Below, piece by piece: positions 17,731-27,057 of a stretch of DNA of 64,000 nt. Each line of letters opens with the position of its first letter. The stretch's first letter is position 1. Below the pieces are notes generated by a model. It was given only the letters and a program-made list of their open reading frames with translations. It had not been told where the DNA came from and did no database searches. A program made the position numbers and the translations under genes. This stretch comes from Neptunomonas japonica DSM 18939 (GTDB lineage: Bacteria; Pseudomonadota; Gammaproteobacteria; Pseudomonadales; Balneatricaceae). The stretch lies in assembly GCF_000422765.1 (NCBI RefSeq), contig NZ_AUGR01000006.1, forward strand, positions 1-64,000, written 5' to 3'.

Positions 17731-19311
17731 TTAATTCTGCACTATTCGTGTATCAGTAATAAAAAGTTTTAATTGCTGACCAGGTTTTATAATAATTGAA
17801 TCGCTACGCAAGTTGTTCCATTCGCGAATATCAGCGACATTGATATTGTAGCGGTCAGCAATAACAGATAATGAATCACCGCTGCGGACCTTATAACCAA
17901 TTTTTTGTAACGCTAGTGCTTCATCAGTACTGAAGCTTGCAGGTAAAGCACCGATGCGAAATTTTTGCCCAACCTTTAAAGTACTGTCTGATGATAGGTT
18001 GTTCCATTGAGCGAGCTCCTTTACGCTGGTTTGATAGCGCTGGGCAATAGCCCAAAGAGTGTCACCAGGCTTCACCTTATGCTGTGAAATAGAGGTTGTT
18101 CTTCTCGTTTTCTGTTTTCTAGGTGTGGCTGATGGTGTAAAGGTTGCGTCTTGAGGGATGAGTAGTGTTTTTCCTGCGCGTAACTTATTGGACGCTAATT
18201 GATTGGCATTTTTAATCATGCTGATAGGTGTTTCAAATTTTTCGGCAATGACGCTTAATGAATCACCAGATTTTATTTTATACTCCACCCATTGAGAGCG
18301 CGATAAAGAAGTAAGCTCACTCATTGCTGCGTGCAAGTCTTGAGATTGTTTTTCAGGAACAAGCAAGCGATGTGGTCCTGATGGATCACTCACTTTACGT
18401 AATAGCCCAGGGTTCAGTTGTTGTAGTTCTGCTAGGCGAATCCCGGATACGCTAGCGGCCTGCGCTAGGTTAATTTGCCCTTCGGTTTTAACTACAGAAA
18501 AGTAGGGCTCATTTTCAATGGCAGGTACGTCCATATTGTATTGGTCTGGAGAGCGAACAAAAGAAGCGATAGCAAGAATACGTGGTACATAAAGGCGAGT
18601 TTCACGTGGGAGTTTAAGGGACCAGAAATCCGTTGGTTTGCCTGCTTCTCGGTTTTTTCTCATGGCTTTTGAGACAGTACCGCCGCCAGCATTGTAGGCT
18701 GCCATCGTCAGTAACCAGTCACCCTTGAAGCGTTTGTTGAGGTGTTCAAGATAATCAAGTGCAAAATGGGTCGAGTCGATTATATCTTTGCGCCCGTCAT
18801 ACCAGCTGTTTCTTTTGATACCTCGGTATTTTGCTGTGCTGGGTATAAACTGCCATATGCCAGCGGCATGTCCTGAGGAGTATGCTTGAGGGTCGTAGCG
18901 GCTTTCAACAGCGGGTAATAACGCAATTTCAGCGGGAAGACCGCGTTTTAGAACCTCATTTAAAACATAGTGATAATAACGCGCTGCGTTTTCGGTAATA
19001 CGGCGCATATGCCCCGGATATTTGCTATACCAGCCAATCTGAATATCAACAGCATCATGTTGAGCTTCGTTAGTTAATTGAAGATGCTGACGAGTTAGTT
19101 CCCATAGGTCATCAGGAGGTTGTGGGTAGTTTTGTAAAGATTGTGGTTCTGAGTAGATCTCGCTGTTGTCAGTGAAGACAACACTAGGTGTTGTCTCTGG
19201 TGTAGCGGGTGGCTCTGGCTGAGTCGTCGCCGTGTCATTTTTTTGTACTGTCTGGCAGCCAGTAATTAGGCTTGAAACAATTAACATTGAAGCAATTAAA
19301 CAACGCGACAT
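17731..19311 (-). CDS. mltD: Membrane-bound lytic murein transglycosylase D (LysM-containing lipoprotein)
   Basis: A 526-aa outer-membrane lipoprotein. ATG 19311 is chosen because it gives a classical lipoprotein signal (MSRCLIASMLIVSSLITGC); a longer frame to 19368 would put 19 extra residues before it. The transglycosylase domain has LPAEIALLPAVESRYDPQA with the catalytic Glu, AAGIWQFIPSTAKYRGI and MAAYNAGGGTV. Three LysM domains follow (KIKSGDSLSVIAEKF, KVKPGDTLWAIAQRY, KVRSGDSLSVIADRY). It cleaves peptidoglycan glycan strands to 1,6-anhydro ends. It diverges in function, not in strand, from gloB upstream (71 bp gap), as in E. coli where mltD and gloB are adjacent. Confidence 0.95.
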   Translation of the reverse strand: MSRCLIASMLIVSSLITGCQTVQKNDTATTQPEPPATPETTPSVVFTDNSEIYSEPQSLQNYPQPPDDLWELTRQHLQLTNEAQHDAVDIQIGWYSKYPGHMRRITENAARYYHYVLNEVLKRGLPAEIALLPAVESRYDPQAYSSGHAAGIWQFIPSTAKYRGIKRNSWYDGRKDIIDSTHFALDYLEHLNKRFKGDWLLTMAAYNAGGGTVSKAMRKNREAGKPTDFWSLKLPRETRLYVPRILAIASFVRSPDQYNMDVPAIENEPYFSVVKTEGQINLAQAASVSGIRLAELQQLNPGLLRKVSDPSGPHRLLVPEKQSQDLHAAMSELTSLSRSQWVEYKIKSGDSLSVIAEKFETPISMIKNANQLASNKLRAGKTLLIPQDATFTPSATPRKQKTRRTTSISQHKVKPGDTLWAIAQRYQTSVKELAQWNNLSSDSTLKVGQKFRIGALPASFSTDEALALQKIGYKVRSGDSLSVIADRYNINVADIREWNNLRSDSIIIKPGQQLKLFITDTRIVQN

Positions 19312-19381
19312 ACAATTTACCCAGCAAAATTTGATGCGTAATTTTAGCAGGCTTAAATAGGGGGTCAATGCACCTTATTGC

Positions 19382-20155
19382 TCAGAAGTTATTTTTCCAC
19401 TCTCTTATGGCAGTAAAAGCGTCTAATTCATTGTTAACACTAGATTTTATGTAGGAACGAGCTGCCTCTTGTACTGTCTCTTCTTGGCTACGCATAAAGG
19501 GGTTGACCATCAATTCTTGAGAGATGGACGACGGTAATGTAGGAATATTTTGCGCTCGAAGCTGTTTGCATCGCTTTATGGTGGTGCTTATATCTAGGTT
19601 ATTAGGCTCTACAGCGCTGGCAAAAGCTAGATTAGCCAGTGAATATTCATGCGTACAATAAATGCTAGTTTCATGAGGTAGTGTTTTAAAATAATCCATA
19701 TTTTTTAACATTTGCTCAGCCGTTCCTTCAAATAAACGGCCACACCCTGCTAGAAACAATGTATCTCCACAAAAGAGCTGCGGTGTTTCTGTACTTTTAA
19801 AATAACAAATGTGATCAAGTGTGTGTCCTGGTACCTCTTTAACTGTCATGATTTCCCCTAAAAGAGTTATTTTGTCGGAATCTTTTAGAGGGTGAGATAT
19901 TCCTTTAAATGGTGAGCTTTGGGGGCCGTAAACGGGTACTGAGTAAAGCTCAACAAGTTGCTTGACGCCGCCAGTATGGTCGCCATGGTGGTGTGTTAAT
20001 AAAATAGCGATTAGAGGGGTGTTAGTTTCGTTTACCGCTTTAATGACGACTTCGGCATCGCCGGGGTCGACCACCACCATTCCAGAATAATCTGCATTAG
20101 TTAGCATCCAGATGTAGTTGTCATCAAATGCAGGAAGTGGCAATACATTAAACAT
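19382..20155 (-). CDS. gloB: Hydroxyacylglutathione hydrolase (glyoxalase II)
   Basis: A 257-aa metallo-beta-lactamase-fold enzyme that hydrolyses S-lactoylglutathione in methylglyoxal detoxification. Motifs: LPAFDDNYIWML at the N-terminus, metal site LTHHHGDHTGGV, VPGHTLDHICYF, FCGDTLFLAGCGRLFEG, and CTHEYSLANLAFA. ATG 20155 has GAGG six bases before it; the in-frame ATG at 20167 has only an A-rich leader, so 20155 is preferred. Gene order mltD-gloB / yafS-rnhA-dnaQ matches E. coli. Confidence 0.96.
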   Translation of the reverse strand: MFNVLPLPAFDDNYIWMLTNADYSGMVVVDPGDAEVVIKAVNETNTPLIAILLTHHHGDHTGGVKQLVELYSVPVYGPQSSPFKGISHPLKDSDKITLLGEIMTVKEVPGHTLDHICYFKSTETPQLFCGDTLFLAGCGRLFEGTAEQMLKNMDYFKTLPHETSIYCTHEYSLANLAFASAVEPNNLDISTTIKRCKQLRAQNIPTLPSSISQELMVNPFMRSQEETVQEAARSYIKSSVNNELDAFTAIREWKNNF

Positions 20156-20253
20156 AGTAAACCTCATCTTTTTTTATTAGTTGAGATTACCCTAAATGGT
20201 GATGACTGTTAACATGTAGGCTTAGTTAATGTTTAGGTTGGTAGCGCTTCAAT

Positions 20254-21030
20254 ATGAATTTTCATACCCAACAACCCCTTGAAGAACTGGCTGAGGCACT
20301 AAAGCAGTGGTTCTCAAATGATCTAGGCAAAGAGTTGTTAAATGCAGAGCAGCAGATTCTCGACCAGCTGTTACCGAGTTTGTATGGCGTGCATTTGGTG
20401 CAGATGGGTGTTGATCCGACAATCGACTTGGCTAGTGAAAGCGCTGTTGCTCATACTTTTATTGTTTACCATAAACTAGAGTTGGGGATGCAGCCGAATA
20501 GTCTTATTGCACAAAATGCTGAGTTGCCGCTTGAGCATAATAGTGTTGACGTTGTCTTGTTGCATCACTCGTTAGATTTTGCTGCCAGCCCACACCAAGT
20601 TCTACGTGAGGCTGCGCGCGTGCTTCGCCCCGGTGGCCATTTACTAATCGTAAACTTTAATCCTGTTTCATGGTGGGGCTTGTCGCGTTTTTGGACGCGT
20701 AAAAGTAAAGAGCCCATTTGGCAAAAAGCACACTTTATTAGCCATCACCGTTTAGTGGACTGGATCAATCTATTGGAATTAACAGAGCTGAAAACTAAAA
20801 GTGATTATTTTTTGCCGTCATATGAGTCATCAAATGTGAGGCGAAAATTCGGAAAGTTACAGGGTGTAGGGAGACAGTATTTATCTCGCTTTGGTGCTTT
20901 TAATATTATTCTCGCTCGAAAAGATGTGGGCGGCATGACCGCGATACCCCCTGAAAAATCTGGGAAGCGTTTTATTAGACTGCCGGTTGCTGAGCCGGCT
21001 ACAAGAGGGCAGGCACGTGAAAGCCGTTGA
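20254..21030 (+). CDS. SAM-dependent methyltransferase, YafS-like
   Basis: A 258-aa class I methyltransferase-fold protein (Methyltransf_11 type): [21 protein letters not shown] and [27 protein letters not shown] are the conserved post-I and motif regions, though the motif I glycine loop is degenerate. Position between gloB and rnhA is the same as E. coli yafS. The substrate is unknown. Its 3' end overlaps the start of rnhA by about 14 bp. Confidence 0.88.
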   Translation: MNFHTQQPLEELAEALKQWFSNDLGKELLNAEQQILDQLLPSLYGVHLVQMGVDPTIDLASESAVAHTFIVYHKLELGMQPNSLIAQNAELPLEHNSVDVVLLHHSLDFAASPHQVLREAARVLRPGGHLLIVNFNPVSWWGLSRFWTRKSKEPIWQKAHFISHHRLVDWINLLELTELKTKSDYFLPSYESSNVRRKFGKLQGVGRQYLSRFGAFNIILARKDVGGMTAIPPEKSGKRFIRLPVAEPATRGQARESR

Positions 21031-21460
21031 AATATTTACTGATGGAGCTTGTAAAGGCAACCCGGGTCCAGGTGGTTGGGGAGCCGTTCTAAGATATGGT
21101 GAAACCGTTAAACATCTCTGGGGTGGAGCTAAGGACACAACTAATAATCGAATGGAGTTATTAGCCGCAATTGAAGCGCTTTCGGCTTTGAAGAGTACTC
21201 GCCCCGTTATTCTGACGACTGACTCGCAGTATGTGCGTAAAGGTATTACTGAGTGGATTGCAGGGTGGCGCAAAAATGGTTGGAAAACAGCCGCTAAGAA
21301 GCCGGTTAAAAATGCCGACTTATGGCAGCGCCTAGATGAATTATCCGTGCAGTATGAAATCGACTGGCGTTGGGTTAAAGGGCATAGCGGGCATCCAGAG
21401 AATGAGTTAGCGGATGATCTTGCAAATCGTGGTGTAGATGAGATTTTAAAAAGGGCCTAA
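21017..21460 (+). CDS. rnhA: Ribonuclease HI
   Basis: A 147-aa enzyme that degrades the RNA strand of RNA-DNA hybrids. Catalytic carboxylates are visible: Asp9 ([13 protein letters not shown]), Glu in [14 protein letters not shown], Asp in [12 protein letters not shown], and Asp in [12 protein letters not shown], with the basic protrusion [23 protein letters not shown] 21017 gives the standard N-terminus ([10 protein letters not shown]) and overlaps the preceding gene; an earlier start at 20987 would add ten unrelated residues. Confidence 0.95.
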   Translation: MKAVEIFTDGACKGNPGPGGWGAVLRYGETVKHLWGGAKDTTNNRMELLAAIEALSALKSTRPVILTTDSQYVRKGITEWIAGWRKNGWKTAAKKPVKNADLWQRLDELSVQYEIDWRWVKGHSGHPENELADDLANRGVDEILKRA

Positions 21461-21466
21461 AACAGA

Positions 21467-22192
21467 ATGCGTCAGATTATCCTCGATACAGAAACAACCG
21501 GCCTAGAGTGGTCCGAAGGGCACAATATTATCGAAATCGGCTGTGTTGAGATGCAGCGAAGAAAGTTAACAGGTAATCATTACCACCAGTATACAAAACC
21601 TGTTCATGAAATTGATAAAGAGGCGATGGCTGTTCATGGTATTACACATGAATTTTTGTCTGATAAGCCACGTTTTAACGAAATAGCTGATGCGTTTTTG
21701 GACTACATTCGTGGTGCTGAACTAATCATCCATAACGCAACTTTTGATATAGGTTTCCTAGATGCTGAGTTAGGTCGTAATGGTTACGATGTCCGCATAG
21801 CTGATATTTGTACTATTACTGATTCTTTACGCTTGGCGCGGCAAAAGCACCCAGGGCAAAAGAATAACCTGGATGCACTATGCAAGCGATATGGTATCGA
21901 TAACTCGCACCGTGATCTACATGGCGCTTTATTGGACTCAGAGATACTTGCTGATGTTTACCTGGCGCTAACGGGTGGTCAAACGTCATTACTGTTAAGT
22001 GATGATGGTGATCAGGGACAAGAAGGTGACGAAATTGCTATTAAGCGTATGGGAGCGGAATCATTAGGTTTGGCTGTTTTAGCTGCAACAAGTGATGAGC
22101 TTGTCGAGCATGAAGCGTTTCTAGATAGGCTTGATAAAAGTGCAGGTGGTGAATGCGTGTGGCGTAAACCTGTCGCTGAATTGAATAGTTAA
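21467..22192 (+). CDS. dnaQ: DNA polymerase III epsilon subunit (proofreading exonuclease)
   Basis: A 241-aa DEDDh exonuclease: ExoI motif ILDTETTGLEW, ExoII HNATFDIGFLDAELGR, and ExoIII SHRDLHGALLDSEILADVYLALTGGQTSL. It proofreads in the replicative polymerase core. It sits six bases after rnhA, the conserved gammaproteobacterial pair. The tail after the exonuclease domain (about 180-241) is where the alpha-subunit contact would lie. A strong terminator follows. Confidence 0.96.
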   Translation: MRQIILDTETTGLEWSEGHNIIEIGCVEMQRRKLTGNHYHQYTKPVHEIDKEAMAVHGITHEFLSDKPRFNEIADAFLDYIRGAELIIHNATFDIGFLDAELGRNGYDVRIADICTITDSLRLARQKHPGQKNNLDALCKRYGIDNSHRDLHGALLDSEILADVYLALTGGQTSLLLSDDGDQGQEGDEIAIKRMGAESLGLAVLAATSDELVEHEAFLDRLDKSAGGECVWRKPVAELNS

Positions 22193-22215
22193 TCTAGTTT
22201 GAAAATACAGTAAAT

Positions 22216-22243
22216 AAAAACGGGCTATCTAGCCCGTTTTTTT
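22216..22243 (+). terminator. Rho-independent terminator after dnaQ
   Basis: CGGGCTA-TC-TAGCCCG (22221-22236) flanked by A5 and T7. The A run on the other side lets it act for the convergent nhaB transcript as well. Confidence 0.9.
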
Positions 22244-22289
22244 ATGATGATAATTTCCTTAGTGAGGAACGCTGCCTTCGTAAAAATAA

Positions 22290-23795
22290 CTATCCTAGTG
22301 CTACGGTAACAGCGATATAGCCGACAATACTCATCACAACAGTGTAAGGAAATGCCATAACAACCATGCGTCCATACGAGAGGCGAATGAGTGGTGCTAG
22401 TGCTGATGTTAGCAAGAAGAGGAAAGCAGCCTGGCCGTTTGGTGTAGCAACACTTGGGATGTTAGTTCCTGTATTGATAGCAATGGCGAGAGCGTCGAAG
22501 TGACTGCGCGTGATTTCACCCGCTTCAAGTGCTGCAGCAACTTCGTTGATGTACACCGTGGCTACAAAGACGTTATCACTGATAGCAGAAAGCAGGCCGT
22601 TGGCTATAAAGAAGAAACCGGGTTGGTCTTTCAAGTCCATCGCAAGCACTGCATGAATGATGGGTTGAAATAGGTGCTGATCATGTATAACTGATACAAC
22701 AGCAAAGAAAACAACCAAAAGAGCAGTGAAGGGCAGTGCTTCTTCGAAAGCTTTACCAATTTGATGTTCTTCTGTAATGCCATTAAAGGCGGTGAGTAGT
22801 ACGATGATCGTCAAGCCGATCAAGCCTACTGCAGCAAGGTGAAACGCTAATGCGAGTACTAGGAAGATAGATACTAGCACTTGAACAGCGAGTTCAGCTT
22901 TGTGGCGAAGAGTACGTTTCTTCTCTTCTTCTGCGGCAAAGTCCTCAAGAATGTGACGAACTCTAGAAGGAATCTCTACGCCATACCCAAAGATGCGAGT
23001 CTTTTCTAGGATGAAGCAAGTAAGCAGTCCTGCTACGAGAACAGGCATAGTGATAGGGGCCATTAATACGAAGAACTGAATAAAGTCCCAGCCTGCTTTT
23101 TGAGCAATTAATAGGTTTTGGGGCTCACCTACTAGAGTACAAACACCACCTAGAGCTGTACCTACTGCGCCATGCATCAATAAGCTTCTTAAAAAAGCAC
23201 GAAAATCTTCTAAGTCATTCCGGCTTGTCTCTTCAACCGACTCATCGTCAGCATGATCATGATCGTGGTCATAATGCTTACCAGATGCAACCTTGTGATA
23301 AACGGAGTAAAAACCGACACCTACGCTAATAAGTACTGCTGTTACCGTCAGTGCATCAAGAAAAGCTGATAATAACGCAGCAGATAAAGAAAACAGCAAT
23401 GACAGCATTGCTTTGGATTTTACCTTTAAAAGAATAATGGTGAAAATCCATAGCAGCATGGTTTTCATGAAGTAGATACCCGCCACCATAAACATTAGCA
23501 GTAAGATAACTTCAAGGTTGCCGCTTACTTCATGATAAACCGATTCTGGAGAAGCCAATCCAATAACGATGGCCTCTATGGCAAGAAGTCCGCCAGGTTG
23601 CAGCGGGTAGCACTTGAGCGCTAGTGCTAGTGTAAAAATAAATTCAAATATAAGGGTCCAGCCGGTAACAACGGGGCCTGCAACCATCAATAAGATGGGG
23701 TTTAAAATCAGAAAGCCAATAATGGCCTGCTTGTACCAGACGGGAGAATTTCCTAGGAAATTACGCATTAGCGCCTGAGGAAAAGTGATGGTCAT
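22290..23795 (-). CDS. nhaB: Na+/H+ antiporter NhaB
   Basis: A 501-aa membrane protein with about 12 helices matching Nha[22 protein letters not shown] at the N-terminus, [58 protein letters not shown], and [20 protein letters not shown]. It exports Na+ in exchange for protons. A His/Asp-rich loop ([14 protein letters not shown], about 170-185) stands out as a possible metal or pH-sensing patch. It is divergent from nudC, with a 216-240 bp regulatory region. Confidence 0.97.
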   Translation of the reverse strand: MTITFPQALMRNFLGNSPVWYKQAIIGFLILNPILLMVAGPVVTGWTLIFEFIFTLALALKCYPLQPGGLLAIEAIVIGLASPESVYHEVSGNLEVILLLMFMVAGIYFMKTMLLWIFTIILLKVKSKAMLSLLFSLSAALLSAFLDALTVTAVLISVGVGFYSVYHKVASGKHYDHDHDHADDESVEETSRNDLEDFRAFLRSLLMHGAVGTALGGVCTLVGEPQNLLIAQKAGWDFIQFFVLMAPITMPVLVAGLLTCFILEKTRIFGYGVEIPSRVRHILEDFAAEEEKKRTLRHKAELAVQVLVSIFLVLALAFHLAAVGLIGLTIIVLLTAFNGITEEHQIGKAFEEALPFTALLVVFFAVVSVIHDQHLFQPIIHAVLAMDLKDQPGFFFIANGLLSAISDNVFVATVYINEVAAALEAGEITRSHFDALAIAINTGTNIPSVATPNGQAAFLFLLTSALAPLIRLSYGRMVVMAFPYTVVMSIVGYIAVTVALG

Positions 23796-23933
23796 TTATT
23801 ATTGCCCTAATTGTTAAACAGGTCGTTTACTACAAACGGATATTCAAATGTTGGTGTAGACTAGCAGTAGATTGATAAAACCTGAATAGTTATACGTCAA
23901 TAGTGGCTAATTAATTCCGTATTATAGTTTGTT

Positions 23934-23949
23934 TGTGACATAGATCAGG
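23934..23949. promoter_or_regulatory. CRP- or FNR/Anr-like site between nhaB and nudC
   Basis: TGTGA-N6-TCAGG (23934-23949) matches 8 of 10 CRP half-site positions; the same bases read as GTGAC-ATAG-ATCAG match 8 of 10 of the FNR/Anr consensus TTGAT-N4-ATCAA. It could serve either divergent gene. Weak evidence. Confidence 0.25.
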
Positions 23950-24035
23950 CGAGGGTTGGTACTTGATAAACATTTAGATAAGTACATCCCCCAATTTTCA
24001 TAAGAAAATCAATGATAAAAGAGCAAGGAGCGGCA

Positions 24036-24797
24036 GTGGAGGAGTGTTATATTGTTGGCTCATCAGGGGCCATGTATTTACATAAAACGGGTGGTTATCT
24101 GCATGCCACTTTGGATGATTTTGCTAAAGAAGATGTTGAGGCGGTCTACCCAGTGGGAGAGATGAGAGGTTCGCGCATCAATTTAGTGATTCTGAAACGT
24201 GGCTCCTCTATTTCCTTGGAAAAAGCCAATCTTAGAGGGTTGTTGTCTGTCTCTCAGAATGAACAAGAATATGTAACGTTATCCCGAGCTGCGCAGCTCG
24301 TTGTTTGGCATAATGAACATCGTTTTTGTGGCCGCTGCGGGCATCAAATGAAGCATCATGCCGTGGACTTAGCAAAGCACTGTGAAAGCTGTTCTTTGGT
24401 GCAGTATCCGCGTATATCACCTTGTATCATTGTGTTGGTTGTTGATGGTGAACGCTGTATTTTGGCGCGTTCGCCTCGTTTTAAGCCGGGTGTTTTTAGT
24501 ACGTTAGCGGGTTTCATTGAGGCTGGTGAGACTGCAGAGTCGGCGGTGCATCGAGAAATCAAAGAAGAAGTGGGCGTAGATGTTAAGAATGTGCGCTATG
24601 TTGAAAGCCAGTCTTGGCCTTTCCCTCATTCTCTGATGTTAGGTTTTTTCGCGGATTATGCTGGAGGAGAATTAATACCTGATGGTGTAGAGATTGAGGA
24701 GGCTAATTGGTATCACCGTGATGAGATGCCTAATTTGCCACCCTCATTTGCGATTTCATCGACATTAATTGAACGCTTCCTTAAAGGTGGCGTCTGA
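24036..24797 (+). CDS. nudC: NADH pyrophosphatase / NAD-capped RNA hydrolase NudC
   Basis: A Nudix hydrolase of about 253 aa that hydrolyses NADH and removes NAD caps from RNA. A four-cysteine zinc site is present (FCGRCGHQM and CESCSLVQYPRISPC), then the Nudix box GFIEAGETAESAVHREIKEEVGV shortened here to its key part EAGETAESAV...REIKEEVGV, and the NudC-specific SQSWPFPHSLMLGF. GTG 24036 is preferred because AAGGAG sits five bases before it; ATG 24012 in the same frame has no ribosome site but cannot be excluded. It converges with the SCP2 gene, with one base between stops. Confidence 0.93.
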   Translation: MEECYIVGSSGAMYLHKTGGYLHATLDDFAKEDVEAVYPVGEMRGSRINLVILKRGSSISLEKANLRGLLSVSQNEQEYVTLSRAAQLVVWHNEHRFCGRCGHQMKHHAVDLAKHCESCSLVQYPRISPCIIVLVVDGERCILARSPRFKPGVFSTLAGFIEAGETAESAVHREIKEEVGVDVKNVRYVESQSWPFPHSLMLGFFADYAGGELIPDGVEIEEANWYHRDEMPNLPPSFAISSTLIERFLKGGV

Positions 24798-24798
24798 T

Positions 24799-25128
24799 TT
24801 ATGGCTTGTTTTTAAAGAGTTTTCCTAGCTTTGTCGCGAGCATGACATTACCTTCAGCGCGGAGTTGGCCTTTAAGGAAGGCGCTCATGCCGTCTTGCTC
24901 TCCGGTAACGACTTTAATAAAGGTATCGGCATCCATAAGTAATGTAATGGATGGGTCTTGATGTTCACCTTGTTGGGTTGTGCAGGTTTGTTCTTTAATC
25001 GAAATATAAAAATCGTCGTCATCTTCTAGTAAAAACTGAAAGATGGCATCAAGGCTACCAGCAGCGTCTGCTTGGAAGCGTGAGGGTAGTTTTTCAATAA
25101 CGCGAGTTACGGTAATATCTGAACTCAT
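24799..25128 (-). CDS. SCP2 sterol-binding domain protein
   Basis: A 109-aa single-domain SCP2 protein: LPSRFQADAAGSLDAIFQF, ITLLMDADTFIKVVTGEQDG and AFLKGQLRAEGNVMLATKLGKLF are typical. Such small proteins bind lipids or acyl chains in a hydrophobic pocket; the bacterial ligand is generally unknown. It converges with nudC and diverges from sohB. Confidence 0.9.
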   Translation of the reverse strand: MSSDITVTRVIEKLPSRFQADAAGSLDAIFQFLLEDDDDFYISIKEQTCTTQQGEHQDPSITLLMDADTFIKVVTGEQDGMSAFLKGQLRAEGNVMLATKLGKLFKNKP

Positions 25129-25236
25129 TATAAATACATTCCTGTCAGGAAAAGTAGCGTACAGTTGATTCGTTAATTCGCTTTTATGTTACATTACCGC
25201 ACTTAATACTGATAACTCTTTTTCTGGAGAAACCTG

Positions 25237-26307
25237 TTGTCTGAATTTTTCTTTGAATACGGCCTGTTTGCTGCGAAAGCATTCACCGGATTAGTGGTTG
25301 TGCTACTGTTAGTAGCCGGCATCATAATGGTAAGTGCACGCAATCGTCGGGATGACGGTGATGGCGAGGTTGATGTTACCTCTATAAATGATCTCTACGA
25401 AGACATGAAAGATACAGTTGAAGCCGCTGTATTGGATAAAGATGCCTATAAGCAGCTGCTTAAACAGCAGAAAAAGCAAGATAAGCTTGAAAGTAAGCAG
25501 CGCAAGAAAGAAGCAAAAACCGCCCCGTCTAAAGAGCCTGAAGATAAAAAACGTATTTATGTGCTTGATTTTGATGGGGACATTAAAGCCAGCGAAGTTG
25601 AACTGCTAAGAGAAGAAATTTCTGCAGTGCTAACTTTTGCTCGTCCTTGTGATGAGGTTGTAATTCGTTTGGAAAGCGCTGGTGGTATGGTGCATACCTA
25701 TGGCCTGGCAGCTTCTCAGTTGGCGCGTATTAAAGCCAGTGGGATACCACTAACTGTCTGTGTTGATCAGGTAGCCGCCAGTGGTGGTTATCTTATGGCA
25801 TGCTTGGCCGACCGCCTGATTGCTGCACCGTTTGCATTGGTGGGTTCTATCGGTGTTATTGCGCAGGTTCCAAATTTTAACCGCGTATTAAAAAAGCATG
25901 ATGTTGATTACGAGATGTTCACCGCTGGTGAGTATAAGCGTACCGTCACAATGTTTGGTGAAAATACCGAAAAAGGTAAGCAGAAATTTGTTGAGGAGCT
26001 TGAAGATACACATGCTCTTTTCAAGGAGTTTGTTTCTGAATATCGCCCGCAATTAAATATTGAGAAAGTAGCGACCGGTGAAGTATGGTTTGGCAAGCGT
26101 GCTTTAGCTGAAGAGCTGGTTGATGAGCTTTCTACATCAGATGATTATCTGATGACGGCGTGTAATGATGCCGATGTATTTAGAGTACGTTACGAGATGA
26201 AAAAAACGCTTCAAGAGCGTTTAAGTGAGATGGCCATTCAAACCTCTGAGGGTATCGTGTCTAAAATTTGGACACGCGTCTCGAATAGCCGTTTTATGAC
26301 ACGATAA
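25237..26307 (+). CDS. sohB: Inner-membrane serine protease SohB (peptidase S49)
   Basis: A 356-aa protein: N-terminal domain with one helix (TGLVVVLLLVAGIIMVSA), a charged linker (about 60-110), and the S49 protease domain with nucleophile Ser182 (VAASGGYLMACLAD) and general base Lys234 (AGEYKRTVTMFGENTEKGK). The start is TTG 25237, supported by TCTGGAGA eight bases before it and by the fit to the SohB N-terminus (SEFFFEYGLFAAK). It is a homologue of signal peptide peptidase; its targets are not known. A hairpin terminator follows. Confidence 0.95.
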   Translation: MSEFFFEYGLFAAKAFTGLVVVLLLVAGIIMVSARNRRDDGDGEVDVTSINDLYEDMKDTVEAAVLDKDAYKQLLKQQKKQDKLESKQRKKEAKTAPSKEPEDKKRIYVLDFDGDIKASEVELLREEISAVLTFARPCDEVVIRLESAGGMVHTYGLAASQLARIKASGIPLTVCVDQVAASGGYLMACLADRLIAAPFALVGSIGVIAQVPNFNRVLKKHDVDYEMFTAGEYKRTVTMFGENTEKGKQKFVEELEDTHALFKEFVSEYRPQLNIEKVATGEVWFGKRALAEELVDELSTSDDYLMTACNDADVFRVRYEMKKTLQERLSEMAIQTSEGIVSKIWTRVSNSRFMTR

Positions 26308-26320
26308 ATAAAATTTTTCT

Positions 26321-26347
26321 ATAGCTCATTTATGAGCTATATTTTTT
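26321..26347 (+). terminator. Rho-independent terminator after sohB
   Basis: ATAGCTCAT-TT-ATGAGCTAT (26321-26340) followed by ATTTTTT. AT-rich stem but clear U tract. Confidence 0.75.
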
Positions 26348-26386
26348 ATATAGATGTTTTAAACAAGACTTGAAAGGAGGCGGAGC

Positions 26387-27046
26387 TTGCAGCGGTCTAA
26401 AACGGCAAACCAAATACTAAAAGCTGCTGAAGCTTTATTTTCTGAACAGGGGTTCTCAGAAACAACAATGCGTCAGATTACTGCGGCTGCTGATGTGAAT
26501 TTGGCAGCAGTGAACTATCACTTTGGTTCTAAGCAGGGACTTATTCAAGCTGTTTCTGAGAAATACTTAACGCCTTTTTGTGATTATATTGATGACGCTG
26601 TTACTGAGCGTTTATCAAGTCAGTCTGGTGTTACTGTTACCTCGGACGAGTTGATGGAAATGGTGATGCGAGCATTGTTAGAAGTGAGGCATGATAATAC
26701 GCATGCTTTATCTATGTTCATGCGTCTACTTGATCTCTCCTATATGAAAAGCCAGTCAGTGCTGCGTGAATACATGTTCTTGCAACACCATGTGAAGCTT
26801 GAGCGTTTCTTAGAGCTTTTGCGTAACGATTCATCTCCTATGGAAGATGATGAGTTTTTCTGGCGCCTGCATTTTCTTATGGGCTCTATGGTTTTTACTT
26901 TATCGAATTTCCACACGCTGATTGCTATCGAAAAAAGTGAATTTGATAAAGAAGTTGAGATAGAAAAGGTTCTACATAGAATGATTCCTGTTTTAACGGC
27001 AGGGTTGCAAGCCCGCTCGGATAAAACTTTCTTCTGCCGACTCTGA
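26387..27046 (+). CDS. TetR-family regulator, PsrA-like
   Basis: A 219-aa regulator. The N-terminal helix-turn-helix (NQILKAAEALFSEQGFSETTMRQITAAADV, key part TMRQITAAADVNLAAVNYHFGSKQGLIQAV) closely resembles PsrA, the fatty-acid-responsive repressor of beta-oxidation and activator of rpoS in pseudomonads. The start is TTG 26387 with AGGAGG six bases before it. The gene is 11 bp before the YkuD gene and near nagZ, as psrA is near nagZ in Pseudomonas. Ligand and targets are inferred from that similarity only. Confidence 0.88.
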   Translation: MQRSKTANQILKAAEALFSEQGFSETTMRQITAAADVNLAAVNYHFGSKQGLIQAVSEKYLTPFCDYIDDAVTERLSSQSGVTVTSDELMEMVMRALLEVRHDNTHALSMFMRLLDLSYMKSQSVLREYMFLQHHVKLERFLELLRNDSSPMEDDEFFWRLHFLMGSMVFTLSNFHTLIAIEKSEFDKEVEIEKVLHRMIPVLTAGLQARSDKTFFCRL

Positions 27047-27057
27047 TTAAACCTCTC

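Noticed and set aside
24012-24035. ATG 24012 as the start of nudC
   Set aside because: It has no ribosome site, whereas GTG 24036 has AAGGAG five bases upstream; kept only as an alternative.
26350-26372. GTTTTAAAC as a PsrA operator before the psrA-like gene
   Set aside because: The half sites are in the opposite order from the known C/G-AAAC...GTTT-G/C pattern, so the match is not convincing.
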